IMG/VR virus record: IMGVR_UViG_3300033052_000127
Coordinates: 1-41,833 of that record
Reading direction: 5' to 3' (one strand)
Source: a virus
Length of the DNA: 41,833 nt
Shown in pieces: positions 23,019 through 30,917 of this stretch; the first letter of the stretch is position 1; every line of letters starts with the position of its first letter. The position numbers were made by a program, and so were the translations under genes. The notes beneath the pieces are model-generated. The model ran no database searches and was not told the DNA's origin. It saw only the letters and a program-made list of their open reading frames with translations.

Positions 23019-24460
23019 GAATCCCCGCCCTCCTTCTTCCTGCGCCACGATGGGCGATGGGGACCGTACCAGCCGGTCTTTTGCTCTGCCTGAGCAATTA
23101 TGGCCGGATGCGCCTGATCGATCGCTCGGCCGATCAGGCTTGCCGTGTCCACGTCGTCGTCATGCTTGCCGGCGGGAAACACGAGAAACTCGCTGAGGTC
23201 GGCACCCGGCTCGAACTTGACCCGCCCGCTTGCTGCCATCGCCTGAAACGATCTTGCCCGTGTCGGCTTGTCAGCCACGCTCGGAAGCCATTCGAGACGG
23301 CAGAATATCCTGCGCTCGCGCATTCTCCGCTTCAACGCGGGCTCGATTGCCTTCTGGATCACCCCGCCCTCGCCGAACCAAGCAAGCGGCTTGTATTTCT
23401 CGATGAGGTTCAGCTTTTCCTCGATCCAGACATCGCTGGTCGATTGAGCCCGCCATCCTGCAACGCGGTAAACCTCGCCCTCCGGTCCAATCCCCCAAAT
23501 GCGATGCACCGTGTAATCGCCGTCGCCATCGGTGACCGCGTAATCGCTTGTCCCGTAGTATCGGACAGCGGGCAACTTATCCCATGTTCCGAACCATGCC
23601 CGCTGGAAGAACGTTCCTTCGTCCGGCTGCGGCTGCTGCTGATACAGCGCAGACCATTCACGCGGGCCAATCGTTGCCTTGATACGTTCAAGCGCCGGGA
23701 CATCGTACCATTCAGGCCAAAGCGCCTCGCCGCTTGCGTCGATTGCCGGAAGGTCCAGCACCGTCCATTGGCCGCCCTCCTCTACGCGGCCATCCTGTTC
23801 GAGCAACCGCCCCGCCAGGTCATCTTCATGCCATCGCGTCTGGATCAGCACGATTGCGCCGCCGGGCATCAAGCGCGTGTAGAAGGTCGAGCGATACCAG
23901 TTCCACACCTTGTCACGCTGTAGCGCGCTGTCGGCCTCTTCCCGATCCTTCAACGGATCATCGATCAACCCGAGATGCGCGCCGCGTCCGGTTGTCGCCG
24001 TTCCGACACCGACCGCGAAATACGCCCCGCCCTGTTCGGTGTTCATGCGATCCGATGCGCGGCTATCCTGACGAAGCCTCACGCCGCGAAACACATCCCC
24101 GAACTCGGGGGACGAGATAATCGCCTTGACCTCTCGCCCGAAGTCATTGGCAAGGTCGCTGTTGTAGCTCGCCGCGATAATCTGCTTGGTCGGGTTGCGC
24201 CCAAGAAACCACGACGGGAAACGCTTCGACGCCTTCTCGCTCTTGCCATGCCGTGGCGGCATGAAAACCATGAGACGGTCGATATCGCCCCGCTCAACCG
24301 CCTCCAGATGGTCGTCCAGTTTTTGCTGGTGGCGCGCGTGAATGTAGGCGGGATGCGTGTAACTAGTGAACGCTGCCAGACTTCTCCGCGCTCTCTCCGC
24401 CCTGATCTCGCTTAGCGTCGGCAGCTTTTGCAATAAGGCCTTCAAGCGCGTCGAGTTCAT
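23003..24460 (-). CDS. Terminase large subunit
   Basis: The product has the ATPase Walker A-like MPPRHGKSE (about residues 67-75) and the Walker B LGLIDD (163-168). The second, nuclease domain contains YYGTSDYAVTDGDGDYTV and a FPAGKHDDDVDTAS box with clustered acidic residues for metal binding. It cuts concatemeric DNA and powers packaging into the prohead through the portal. ATG 24460 is preferred; ATG 24484 would add 8 residues. The start overlaps TerS by about 100 bp, which suggests coupled translation. Confidence 0.92.
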   Translation of the reverse strand: MNSTRLKALLQKLPTLSEIRAERARRSLAAFTSYTHPAYIHARHQQKLDDHLEAVERGDIDRLMVFMPPRHGKSEKASKRFPSWFLGRNPTKQIIAASYNSDLANDFGREVKAIISSPEFGDVFRGVRLRQDSRASDRMNTEQGGAYFAVGVGTATTGRGAHLGLIDDPLKDREEADSALQRDKVWNWYRSTFYTRLMPGGAIVLIQTRWHEDDLAGRLLEQDGRVEEGGQWTVLDLPAIDASGEALWPEWYDVPALERIKATIGPREWSALYQQQPQPDEGTFFQRAWFGTWDKLPAVRYYGTSDYAVTDGDGDYTVHRIWGIGPEGEVYRVAGWRAQSTSDVWIEEKLNLIEKYKPLAWFGEGGVIQKAIEPALKRRMRERRIFCRLEWLPSVADKPTRARSFQAMAASGRVKFEPGADLSEFLVFPAGKHDDDVDTASLIGRAIDQAHPAIIAQAEQKTGWYGPHRPSWRRKKEGGDSWKTL

Positions 24461-24839
24461 TGGCACTAAGGCTGCTGAGGTCATGCCGATGCGTCACCTC
24501 CGCGTTGTAGTTGACATCCAACTTGTCGCCGTAATCCTTCGGCAGCCACTTGCCCGCCAACCTCAAGCGCGTGTCGATGCGAACCCGCTTGTTCGCCACC
24601 TCAACAGCGTCTTTCGTAGGCTCGTCGGCAATGTCCAAGCATTCCTCTGCAAGCGCATGAACGCCTCGCGCGCGCGCCGCGCGGAACCGTCCAGAAAACG
24701 CCTCGTCACTTTCCACCCAGGAATAGACAGAGCTTGTCGAAGGCATTCTAGGATCGCGGCAAATGCGCGTTAGCGGCTCACCTTTCTCAAGGCGCTCCAG
24801 AAGCTCAGCCACTTGGTCATCTTCAAAGACCTTTGGCAT
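24363..24839 (-). CDS. Terminase small subunit
   Basis: The 158-residue product begins with a DNA-binding helix-turn-helix-like region (DDQVAELLERLEKGEPLTRICRDPRMPSTSSVYSWVESDEAF), the hallmark of Sf6-type small terminases. It then has an ARGVHALAEECLDIADE oligomerisation helix and an acidic C-terminus that may contact TerL. It recognises the pac/cos site. The noncoding stretch 24840-25157 directly upstream of its ATG could hold that site. Confidence 0.85.
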   Translation of the reverse strand: MPKVFEDDQVAELLERLEKGEPLTRICRDPRMPSTSSVYSWVESDEAFSGRFRAARARGVHALAEECLDIADEPTKDAVEVANKRVRIDTRLRLAGKWLPKDYGDKLDVNYNAEVTHRHDLSSLSANELDALEGLIAKAADAKRDQGGESAEKSGSVH

Positions 24840-25157
24840 TAGCTATACCTCGTGATTTTACCCGCCGCGCGACAGTGCCGACCGCTTTACCAGCATGAGC
24901 TTATTACGGTGCGTCGGTTGAGGCGCGGCGGGACCGGCGGAAAGGGACACGCCGGAAACGGAAAGGGCCGCCGAGCGGTTAAGCTGGCGACCACGAGGCC
25001 CTCTAAGATGCGGGCCACAAGCCTGATGCGCGGCAGTGAACGTTACACCGTTGGCCCGAACAGAGCAGGAAACCTCGTCGTGACGCAAAGCGCCATGTTC
25101 AATTAATCCGCTTTTGCCTAATTTTTGGGCAGACGTCAAGAGGGCAATCGATAATTT
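24840..25157. other. 318-bp noncoding stretch upstream of terS
   Basis: Both strands carry open frames (for example 24852-25106 plus and 24858-25139 minus), but neither has a credible start or protein-like composition, so I call no gene. GGCCC/GGGCC (24996-25015) forms a short hairpin. AT-rich bases at 25100-25160 include a minus-strand TTGACG as a -35-like element but no matching -10. A 15-bp sequence (24986-25000) recurs exactly at 25275-25289. It could hold the packaging site or a late promoter. Confidence 0.4.
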
Positions 25158-25688
25158 TCAGGCGGCGATTGACCTAAGCGTCTCCACTGCGGCCTCCAGA
25201 TGCTCTTGGTCGCGCTGCGTTGCATCGCCGATAATCAGGCGGTCCAGCCAGCCCGGCCCGTTGTCTGGATAGTCGGCGACCACGAGGCCATAGAAAGCAT
25301 TGCTGGCGAGCGACGTTCTGGAGCCCGCCGACCAAAGGCCATCGAACATACGCTGCTCGCGGCGTCTGGATGATTTCGGATCAGGATCAATGAACATCAC
25401 ACCCCCTCTGGATTGGTTGAGGGGGCACTGAATATCGCCTACAGTGACCCCAGAGCGCTTGTGGCTCTTTTTGAACGCCCTAGCTGCGTCAAGCAAAGGC
25501 TTCGCAGTTGCCTCGTCGCCAAGCAGGCCGGAGCGGTACGCGCGACCGATCGCATCTGCACCATCACTGCCGAACAGCTTGAATCTCGCCTCGACCTTTG
25601 GGGGGCCGCGATCAGGCATGATTATAGGACGCAGCTTCCCTGACTTGTCTCGCCGCCCCGCTTTGCGTGGCCTCCCCGCCTTGCCCAT
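25158..25688 (-). CDS. Hypothetical phage protein with basic N-terminus (176 aa)
   Basis: ATG 25688 has GGAG 11 bp upstream. The N-terminus is strongly basic (GKAGRPRKAGRRDKSGKLR) with an AT-hook-like GRPRK, which suggests DNA contact. The middle contains ARAFKKSHKRSGVTVGDI and the C-terminus is acidic and helical. It lies between replication and packaging genes. No family recognised. Confidence 0.65.
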   Translation of the reverse strand: MGKAGRPRKAGRRDKSGKLRPIIMPDRGPPKVEARFKLFGSDGADAIGRAYRSGLLGDEATAKPLLDAARAFKKSHKRSGVTVGDIQCPLNQSRGGVMFIDPDPKSSRRREQRMFDGLWSAGSRTSLASNAFYGLVVADYPDNGPGWLDRLIIGDATQRDQEHLEAAVETLRSIAA

Positions 25689-25693
25689 GTTTG

Positions 25694-25972
25694 TTAAATC
25701 TCCTCGGTTGTGCTGGCCTTAAGCATCCCGGCCCACACATGCTTAGGCAGGCACGCGGCGGCGCTCGTCCAGCGGTCGGTGCAGCCTTCAGCTTCGAAAA
25801 GCCCAGCCTCCAGCATCGCCTCGGTGGGCTCTCTCGGCACTACTGCGTATCCGGTGTCTGAGATGGCTTTGAGGACGGCGGCGGCGTCGCTCTCGTAAGA
25901 CACCCATCCGCGAAGCTGCGAATTGTGCTCAAGCGCCCGCGCTATCGTCTCGACTATGCTCGCCTCGCTCAT
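25694..25972 (-). CDS. Hypothetical small protein (92 aa)
   Basis: ATG 25972 is chosen for its strong GGAGG 5 bp upstream; the longer frame to 26002 lacks one. The product contains SDTGYAVVPREPTEAMLEAGL and a Trp/Cys segment (TDRWTSAAACLPKHVWAGML). The pattern PREPTEAML is frequent in small phage proteins of unknown role. Cytoplasmic. Confidence 0.6.
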   Translation of the reverse strand: MSEASIVETIARALEHNSQLRGWVSYESDAAAVLKAISDTGYAVVPREPTEAMLEAGLFEAEGCTDRWTSAAACLPKHVWAGMLKASTTEEI

Positions 25973-25988
25973 TCTTACCTCCATTTGA

Positions 25989-26153
25989 TTAGGTGCGGAC
26001 AACGCGCCACGCGATGATGTCGAACGGCTCCCCGCGATCCTGCCAGTTGAGCTGTTTCGCGGAGTATGTGTGCTTGCTGACCTGTCCGTTGCGGAAGCGG
26101 ACTCGAACCTTGTCGGCTTGAGGCGGGCGCCAGTTTGTTGGGTGCCATGTCAT
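25989..26153 (-). CDS. Small phage protein (54 aa)
   Basis: ATG 26153 overlaps the stop of the helicase gene as ATGA. The product is MTWHPTNWRPPQADKVRVR to a DIIAWRVVRT end, with alternating basic residues and a beta-rich pattern (VRVRFRNGQVSKHTYSAKQLNW). It is well conserved in style with phage proteins whose sequence ends in FDIIAWR. Function unknown. Confidence 0.65.
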   Translation of the reverse strand: MTWHPTNWRPPQADKVRVRFRNGQVSKHTYSAKQLNWQDRGEPFDIIAWRVVRT

Positions 26154-27556
26154 TGCTCCAATGCGCGGAACCGGCTGCTGCGAAAGTCGAACGTCACCGG
26201 AACCTCGCCGCGCTTGCCGGGCAGGCCCATGCGAACCTTGTTCACGATGATCTTCGCTTCGTTCACGTCGAACTTGGGCCGGTGATAGGTCAGGCCGTAG
26301 TCAGCCTTGTTTGCCCAATTGGCGCTGCCGCTGATCTCGTACAGACCGGGCGGGCCTTTCGCGCCGCCCTGAGGCTTGGAGGGATGCGCGACCAGCCAGA
26401 AAGCCACGTCGTACTGCTTTGCGAAACGCTTGATGGCGCGAAGGGCGCGCGAGATGTAATCCGTCTCGCTCTCATCCCGTCGGCGCTTGTGTTCGATCTC
26501 GTTCCACGGATCGAGGACGATCATCTTGCAACCGTCACGAACGACCGCGGTGCGCGCATATTCCAGCACGTCCTCCAGCGACATCTCCGCGTCCTCATCG
26601 ACCGATTGGGTGATGATGCGAACGCGCTCGTTGAGCATCCGGTCAACGTCGCTGGTATCCCACTTTGCCAGCTCGTGGGGGCCGCAGCCGATGATCGCCA
26701 TGCGAAGCCCGTTGTGAAGGATCGGCTTCACGTCGGTCTCGAAGCTGCCGATGCACACCGGGAAGTGATTGGCGACGGCGTGGCCGATAACCGCGTTCAT
26801 GAACGTCGATTTGCCCATGTTCGCGTAGCCAGTGACCACAGTCAGCGTGCCGGGGACGATGCGGATATATTCTTCGATGGGGTCCACCCCGACCGAGTAG
26901 GAACGAACCTCGCCGCGTTCCGGGAACTCCGATAGGCTGTAGAGCCCGCGGATCGGGTAGGGCTTGGCTTCGTTGAGCGTCTGGCATAGCCGCTCTGGCC
27001 CCTGCTCCAGCAAAATCTCGTTGAGGTCTTTGGTCGGGAACGGGTACTCGACGAACTTGCAGCGATCGGCGCCAAGCAGGCTCGCGATGTCGGCCGCCAG
27101 ATTTGCTCCGGGCTGGTCCCCGTCGGTGGCGAGGATGAAACCCGCGATCTCGTCAAGCTCGCGAAGGTGCCGCCAGACCCAGTCATACCGCTTCGCGTTC
27201 TCCGGCTCGGCTGTCTGTGAGGCGGGCGCGCCGTTGGGGACCGACACGACGAACCGGAAGCCACACTGGATCGCCGCCAATGCGTCCCACTCCCCCTCGG
27301 TGATGATCACCGTCTGGCCCTTCGCTTCCGCGAGGCAGTCGGCGTTCCACAGCGACAGCGGGGCGTCGGGGTCCATGCGGTGGCGCTTCTCGCCCGTCTG
27401 CCGGTACTTGTGGTTCACCGTCTCGCCCTTGTGAACGTAAGGAACGGTAAGCCAGAAGCCGCCGCCGTCGCGCGTCGTCTGTATCCCCAGCTTTTCCGCC
27501 AGAACCGGATCGAGCCCCCGCGCCGAAAGCCATTCCTGATGCTTGTCGTGAATCAT
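26150..27556 (-). CDS. Toprim primase-helicase (DnaB/gp4-like), lacking in-frame zinc-binding domain
   Basis: The 468-residue product has a Toprim primase core: TEGEWDALAA with Glu87 and ILATDGDQPGANLA with Asp145/147. The RecA-type helicase domain follows, with Walker A GYANMGKST (243-251), Walker B KMIVLDP (344-350) and HPSKPQ around His391. It unwinds the fork and primes synthesis. ATG 27556 has its own GGAG 6 bp upstream. The zinc-binding domain expected at the N-terminus of full-length gp4-type enzymes is encoded in the overlapping frame at 27710, +1 displaced. Full-length protein could be made by frameshift. Confidence 0.85.
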   Translation of the reverse strand: MIHDKHQEWLSARGLDPVLAEKLGIQTTRDGGGFWLTVPYVHKGETVNHKYRQTGEKRHRMDPDAPLSLWNADCLAEAKGQTVIITEGEWDALAAIQCGFRFVVSVPNGAPASQTAEPENAKRYDWVWRHLRELDEIAGFILATDGDQPGANLAADIASLLGADRCKFVEYPFPTKDLNEILLEQGPERLCQTLNEAKPYPIRGLYSLSEFPERGEVRSYSVGVDPIEEYIRIVPGTLTVVTGYANMGKSTFMNAVIGHAVANHFPVCIGSFETDVKPILHNGLRMAIIGCGPHELAKWDTSDVDRMLNERVRIITQSVDEDAEMSLEDVLEYARTAVVRDGCKMIVLDPWNEIEHKRRRDESETDYISRALRAIKRFAKQYDVAFWLVAHPSKPQGGAKGPPGLYEISGSANWANKADYGLTYHRPKFDVNEAKIIVNKVRMGLPGKRGEVPVTFDFRSSRFRALEQ

Positions 27557-27710
27557 TTTCCGCTCCGCTGAATCCGCAATTGTGGCAAAGGAAGACTAGG
27601 CCGCGATCATCACGCGACACGCTTAAGCAGCGGTCTCGCTTGTTCTTGCGGGTGTGGCTGCAAATCGGGCAGATTTGCTTTCCCGTCTTTGTGGGTCTCC
27701 AATTGTGCAT
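27183..27710 (-). CDS. Primase zinc-binding domain ORF, out of frame with the helicase
   Basis: ATG 27710, with GAGG 4 bp upstream, opens a frame whose first 56 residues form a primase-type zinc ribbon: CPIC (Cys14/17) and CHNC (Cys42/45), followed by GFSGAEN. Downstream of about 27545 the frame is only the shadow of the helicase frame, and it has no stop until 27183. A +1 shift near GCG-GAA-AAT-GAT joins it precisely to MIHDKHQEWLSARGL of the helicase. It is either a programmed +1 frameshift, an indel mutation or a sequence error. Its first 100 bp overlap the 3' end of the HNH gene. Confidence 0.5.
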   Translation of the reverse strand: MHNWRPTKTGKQICPICSHTRKNKRDRCLSVSRDDRGLVFLCHNCGFSGAENDSRQASGMAFGAGARSGSGGKAGDTDDARRRRLLAYRSLRSQGRDGEPQVPADGREAPPHGPRRPAVAVERRLPRGSEGPDGDHHRGGVGRIGGDPVWLPVRRVGPQRRARLTDSRAGEREAV

Positions 27711-28203
27711 AAAACCTCGCTATCCGAAGAAGTTCGGAGACATTGGCGTCGGACTTGATCCTATTCGCGCGGTAGCTGACGACGATCACGTTGCCGGACA
27801 CATATCCTTTGGAATTGTCGATGCGGTCCAGACTGGCGCGCGTGTCGCGAATAGCGAGCGAGTGCCCTGCACCATGCCCGAGGCCGTAGGTGAGTTTAAT
27901 CCCGAGGATCGGGCAAAATTCAGGAACCGTGATGTCCGCTTCAGTCAGGGCGAACTCCATCCCCGATTTCTTGCAACGCGCACGAGCCTGAGCGAGCATA
28001 TTGCGGATAGGATCGCGGCGGCGCTTTCCATTCGTGGCGATACGGTTGATGTGGCGGAAACGCTCGCGGTTGGCGTCAATCCACTCCTGATTGCGTTTGC
28101 GGCTGCAAACCTTGCACTCTGCAAACAGGCCGCTTTTCTTCGACGTCTGCCGAAAAAAGGCGTCTTCCGGCTTATCAATCTGGCACGTTTTACAAATTGG
28201 CAT
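27610..28203 (-). CDS. HNH-type endonuclease with N-terminal zinc ribbon
   Basis: The 197-residue product has two CxxC pairs (Cys4/7 and Cys30/33) that form an N-terminal ribbon. The HNH-like core ADITVPEFCPILGIKL (a CPILG box), RASLDRIDNSKGYVSGNVIVVSYRANRIKSDA follows, as seen in phage nucleases. A polar C-terminal tail overlaps the zinc-binding ORF of the primase. Such genes may be mobile or may take part in packaging or recombination; I cannot decide. Codon use is slightly more AT-rich than its neighbours. Confidence 0.8.
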   Translation of the reverse strand: MPICKTCQIDKPEDAFFRQTSKKSGLFAECKVCSRKRNQEWIDANRERFRHINRIATNGKRRRDPIRNMLAQARARCKKSGMEFALTEADITVPEFCPILGIKLTYGLGHGAGHSLAIRDTRASLDRIDNSKGYVSGNVIVVSYRANRIKSDANVSELLRIARFYAQLETHKDGKANLPDLQPHPQEQARPLLKRVA

Positions 28204-28224
28204 TGTCTCAATCCTCAGACCACG

Positions 28225-28872
28225 TCAGCAAAAGCCGGTGAAGGTCGTTTCCGCCTCCCCTTCTTTCTGCCGGTGGACCAGTCTGGAAATGTAGCTGACC
28301 GGATCGACGACCCGATTTACCTGAGCCTCGCCGATAGCGCGGGCGACGAAAGTCTTGTCCCCGCCGACATCCCTGATCCACTTGCCGATGAGCTTGCCGG
28401 GCTCTTTCGAGTGCGGCGCGAGATATGCCTTGGCGTTATCCCAAAACAGAGCATCAGGATCGGGCGTAGCCCCTTCATCTTTAGATGAAGGTATATCCCC
28501 TACACCTACACCTTTATATAGCTGAGCACGTGCTGAGCGCTCGCTGAGCATCTGCTGAGCACGTGCTAGACCCCCATTGCGCTTTTTCAACGACTTATCC
28601 CGCAGCTTGGACAACTCGCTCTCCAACCTGCTATGGAACCAGTTGCTGCAATCGACTTGGAAAAACTCCGAAATTGTCTCGCGAACACGCTTCCATTCGC
28701 GCGGCCCCAGCCCCGCGATACGGGCAAGTTTCCGGTCGTCATTCGGCAGTGGTTGACCACGCTGCCAGTAGTTCATGATGAGCAGGAGATAGGCTCCGTG
28801 CTCCAGCGTCGTCAGGTGCGACGTGTCCGCCTGATAATCGGATATGTATAGGGGTAGATAGGGGGCGGTCAT
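28225..28872 (-). CDS. DUF1376-type replication-associated protein
   Basis: The N-terminal region, PYLPLYISDYQADTSHLTTLEHGAYLLLIMNYWQRGQPLP, is the DUF1376 signature, a winged-helix-like domain of replication-initiator proteins in phages. A Ser/Lys-rich linker follows, and the C-terminal part (DALFWDNAKAYLA, KWIRDVGGDKTFVARAIGEA) resembles a DnaT/helicase-loading type region. It sits beside the helicase and probably acts as origin or helicase loader. The start overlaps the upstream stop by 4 bp. Confidence 0.8.
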   Translation of the reverse strand: MTAPYLPLYISDYQADTSHLTTLEHGAYLLLIMNYWQRGQPLPNDDRKLARIAGLGPREWKRVRETISEFFQVDCSNWFHSRLESELSKLRDKSLKKRNGGLARAQQMLSERSARAQLYKGVGVGDIPSSKDEGATPDPDALFWDNAKAYLAPHSKEPGKLIGKWIRDVGGDKTFVARAIGEAQVNRVVDPVSYISRLVHRQKEGEAETTFTGFC

Positions 28873-29051
28873 GGCAGCCTCGCGAACGCGGCTTGGAAGT
28901 CGCTATGGACCTCGCGCAGCAGTGCGTCGTAATAGGTGTTTTCGAGTAGGAGCGGGTCGGTGTCCGCCGCGCGACGAAGCGCGCAGAATACCTGAAAAGC
29001 CATCTCGGCTTTCCATTCGTCCATGGTGAGGTTGCGGGGCGGGGCTTCCAT
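28869..29051 (-). CDS. Hypothetical small protein (60 aa)
   Basis: ATG 29051 follows the preceding stop (TAAATG) and the stop overlaps the DUF1376 start. The product is helical with a DEWKAEMAFQVFCALRRAADTDP core. No family recognised; by place it may belong to the replication module. Confidence 0.55.
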   Translation of the reverse strand: MEAPPRNLTMDEWKAEMAFQVFCALRRAADTDPLLLENTYYDALLREVHSDFQAAFARLP

Positions 29052-29132
29052 TTACGACTCTAGGCCATGTAGGAAAATGTTCGACAAGGGCCATGTGGCC
29101 TTGACAAACAACTTTCTTTCGTTCCGAGGCAT
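29052..29132 (-). CDS. Very small protein (26 aa)
   Basis: ATG 29132 overlaps the DUF1064 stop as ATGA, and its TAA directly precedes the next ATG. The product is MPRNERKLFVKATWPLSN followed by a short hydrophobic tail. It continues the coupled chain on both sides, which is the only support. It could alternatively be only the coupling spacer between its neighbours. Confidence 0.35.
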   Translation of the reverse strand: MPRNERKLFVKATWPLSNIFLHGLES

Positions 29133-29503
29133 CAAAAACGCTCCTCTTTCCACTCGCCTTTGACGCGCTGGACTGCTATAAACTGGAACGGATATTGAGC
29201 AGCGGCGACCTTGATCTTGACCCGCGCGTCATCGGTCCAGAAACCTTTGATCTCGATCACTTCCAACTCGCCGTTGCGGCGCATGACGAAGAAGTCGGGT
29301 TCATAGAATGTCTTGTCGGCAAGCCTCAGCTTCACGCCCTCAAAGCGATACCAGGCGACGTCACCGGACAGCATGGCGGGCTTGAGAACGCGGTCCTCAT
29401 AAGCCGCTTCCGTCTTGTTCTGGGTTCCCTTGGGCAGCCGACCGAGCGCCCGCATACGGGTGACAGCCTTGACCGCGGCTTTTGGAACGTAAGGCCGGTT
29501 CAC
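29132..29503 (-). CDS. DUF1064 nuclease-like protein (123 aa)
   Basis: The GTG at 29503 overlaps the preceding stop. The product contains NKTEAAYEDRVLKPAM, then a YRFEGVKLRLADKTFYEPDFFVMRRNGELEVIEIKGFW box. This is the PD-(D/E)xK-like pattern of DUF1064: Asp in the PDF segment and the ExK of EVIEIKG. Such proteins are likely small phage nucleases, possibly resolving branched DNA. Assignment is from motif recognition. Confidence 0.8.
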   Translation of the reverse strand: MNRPYVPKAAVKAVTRMRALGRLPKGTQNKTEAAYEDRVLKPAMLSGDVAWYRFEGVKLRLADKTFYEPDFFVMRRNGELEVIEIKGFWTDDARVKIKVAAAQYPFQFIAVQRVKGEWKEERF

Positions 29504-29661
29504 TTCCCCGCCCTCACCGCTTCCACCCGACCTATAAGATCGGGGTGGTTCATTTGACGGGCGATTTCCAAAGCCTTGTCGAGAGGGTCGATGCAGGGCT
29601 TGGAGACGTAACGGACGTGCTCGACCACGAGCGGCTTGCGGGTGAAGGGCCACCAGTTCAT
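29500..29661 (-). CDS. Hypothetical small protein (53 aa)
   Basis: ATG 29661 overlaps the methyltransferase stop as ATGA, and the stop TGA at 29500-29502 overlaps the GTG of the DUF1064 gene. The product is [18 protein letters not shown], then a helix ([17 protein letters not shown]). No family recognised; the couplings support real translation. Confidence 0.6.
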   Translation of the reverse strand: MNWWPFTRKPLVVEHVRYVSKPCIDPLDKALEIARQMNHPDLIGRVEAVRAGK

Positions 29662-30413
29662 GCGGCTGCTCCTTCAATGAAGAGGCCTAATTGGCGGTGC
29701 GCTGCTTCGATGCGCCTACAGGCAAGGTCGAAGAAGCGCGGCTCCCTCTCTATGCCGATGAATGAGCGCCCTGCTTTCACGGCCGCCACACCGGTCGTGC
29801 CAGATCCCATGTATGGGTCGAGCCAGACCCGCACGCTGGTTGCGTCGATAGCGCGTGCTGGCAGCGCTTCCGGGAAGCTGGCAGGGTGATCAGGGTCAGG
29901 CTTTGGCGGAATGCGCCAGACATCGCCCAGCATCGAAGCCTTGAGGTCGCGCAGTAGCCAGTCGGGCTTGGGGTAGAGCAGCACCCATTCGCAGTTCGGA
30001 GAGAATGCGCCGGCGTTACAGTTAAACCCGGAGCCGCGATCCCATATGATAATCTGGCGCAACGGAAGGTCTGCGAAGAACGGCAACCGCAGCACACCCT
30101 TAACGATGCGCGGCTTGTGATTGTAGAAGATGGCTCCGCTGGTCACCCGCCACAGCTCGGTAAGAACCTCGCGCTGCTGACTGCAATATTCGGGATAGGG
30201 CAAATTATCGCCGTCGCCCTCGTACCCATCTGATAGTCGCGCCCACTTGCGGCCCTTTGCGCGCCGAAGCCCACCTTTATGCTCCATGCCCTCGCCGAGA
30301 TTGTAGGGCGGGCTCGTGAAAGTTCCGCCGGCGATGTTGGCGGGCAGCGTCGGCAGCACCTCGCGGCAATCACCTTGGTATAGCGTAGTGCGCCCAATGG
30401 TGATGGCTTCCAT
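29658..30413 (-). CDS. Orphan DNA methyltransferase (N4-cytosine/N6-adenine class beta)
   Basis: The catalytic motif IV reads SPPYNLG (residues 34-40) and the AdoMet-binding motif [14 protein letters not shown] (199-211), comes later, the class beta order. SPPY is most frequent in N4-cytosine enzymes, but N6-adenine activity is not excluded. No restriction endonuclease gene is near, so it is probably an orphan phage enzyme that shields the genome from host restriction or alters expression. A target-recognition region lies between motifs (about 45-140). Start ATG 30413. Confidence 0.88.
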   Translation of the reverse strand: MEAITIGRTTLYQGDCREVLPTLPANIAGGTFTSPPYNLGEGMEHKGGLRRAKGRKWARLSDGYEGDGDNLPYPEYCSQQREVLTELWRVTSGAIFYNHKPRIVKGVLRLPFFADLPLRQIIIWDRGSGFNCNAGAFSPNCEWVLLYPKPDWLLRDLKASMLGDVWRIPPKPDPDHPASFPEALPARAIDATSVRVWLDPYMGSGTTGVAAVKAGRSFIGIEREPRFFDLACRRIEAAHRQLGLFIEGAAA

Positions 30414-30417
30414 CCCC

Positions 30418-30627
30418 TCAGCCCTCCAGCACGTCGATGATGCGACCGCTCTTGATGCTTTGCTGTGAGCGGGCGATGTCGGTAAGGGTCTGGATGCGGG
30501 CGTGAAGTTCGTCCGCTTCGCCTTGCGCGTCCGCTACAGAACTCGCCGCGCCCCATGAGATGAAGCCCGCACCGGCAAGCACGCCGCCGCACAGGCAGGC
30601 CGCGTAGGGCAGATATTCGGTGATCAT
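30418..30627 (-). CDS. Small membrane-anchored coiled-coil protein (69 aa)
   Basis: One hydrophobic segment at residues 6-29 ([22 protein letters not shown]) is followed by a helical, charged tail ([24 protein letters not shown]). The ATG overlaps the upstream stop. Topology resembles Rz-like or small inner-membrane phage proteins, but its early-operon position argues against lysis. Function unknown. Confidence 0.6.
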   Translation of the reverse strand: MITEYLPYAACLCGGVLAGAGFISWGAASSVADAQGEADELHARIQTLTDIARSQQSIKSGRIIDVLEG

Positions 30628-30917
30628 GCTGCGTCCTCCCGATCAGCGGCAAGGCGCATTTCGTGATATTGCTGGGCCTGACCCTTTTCGTATCCGAAGT
30701 TGGGATGCGTCGTGATGTCGTACTCAAACAAGTGCGACATCAGGTGAGCGGCAGCGACATTAGCCTGTTCGTGCGTGGCGCTGATGGCGTCCATGATCGG
30801 CACGGCAATATTGCAATGCCAAGCCCAAGCGTATTCAGGGTCCTCGCGCATCAGGCGCTTGAAAGTAGCCCATGCTGCGAAGGCATCTGTCGGGTGCTCT
30901 GGGTTAGGAGTGCTCAT
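30624..30917 (-). CDS. Hypothetical early protein (97 aa)
   Basis: ATG 30917 has AAAGGA 7 bp upstream and overlaps the stop of the XRE regulator. The sequence has HPTDAFAAWATFKRLMREDPEYAWAWHCNIAVPIMDAIS and HEQANVAAAHLMSHLFEYD. This pattern occurs in several phage proteins of unknown function that I have seen near replication genes. Cytoplasmic; metal binding by its five or more His residues is possible but unproven. Confidence 0.65.
   Translation of the reverse strand: MSTPNPEHPTDAFAAWATFKRLMREDPEYAWAWHCNIAVPIMDAISATHEQANVAAAHLMSHLFEYDITTHPNFGYEKGQAQQYHEMRLAADREDAA

Noticed and set aside
24960-25050. tRNA-like fold in the noncoding region before terS
   Set aside because: GGGCC/GGCCC ends and an AGCGGTTAAG segment recall a tRNA, but no anticodon arm of proper size and no valid T arm can be formed.
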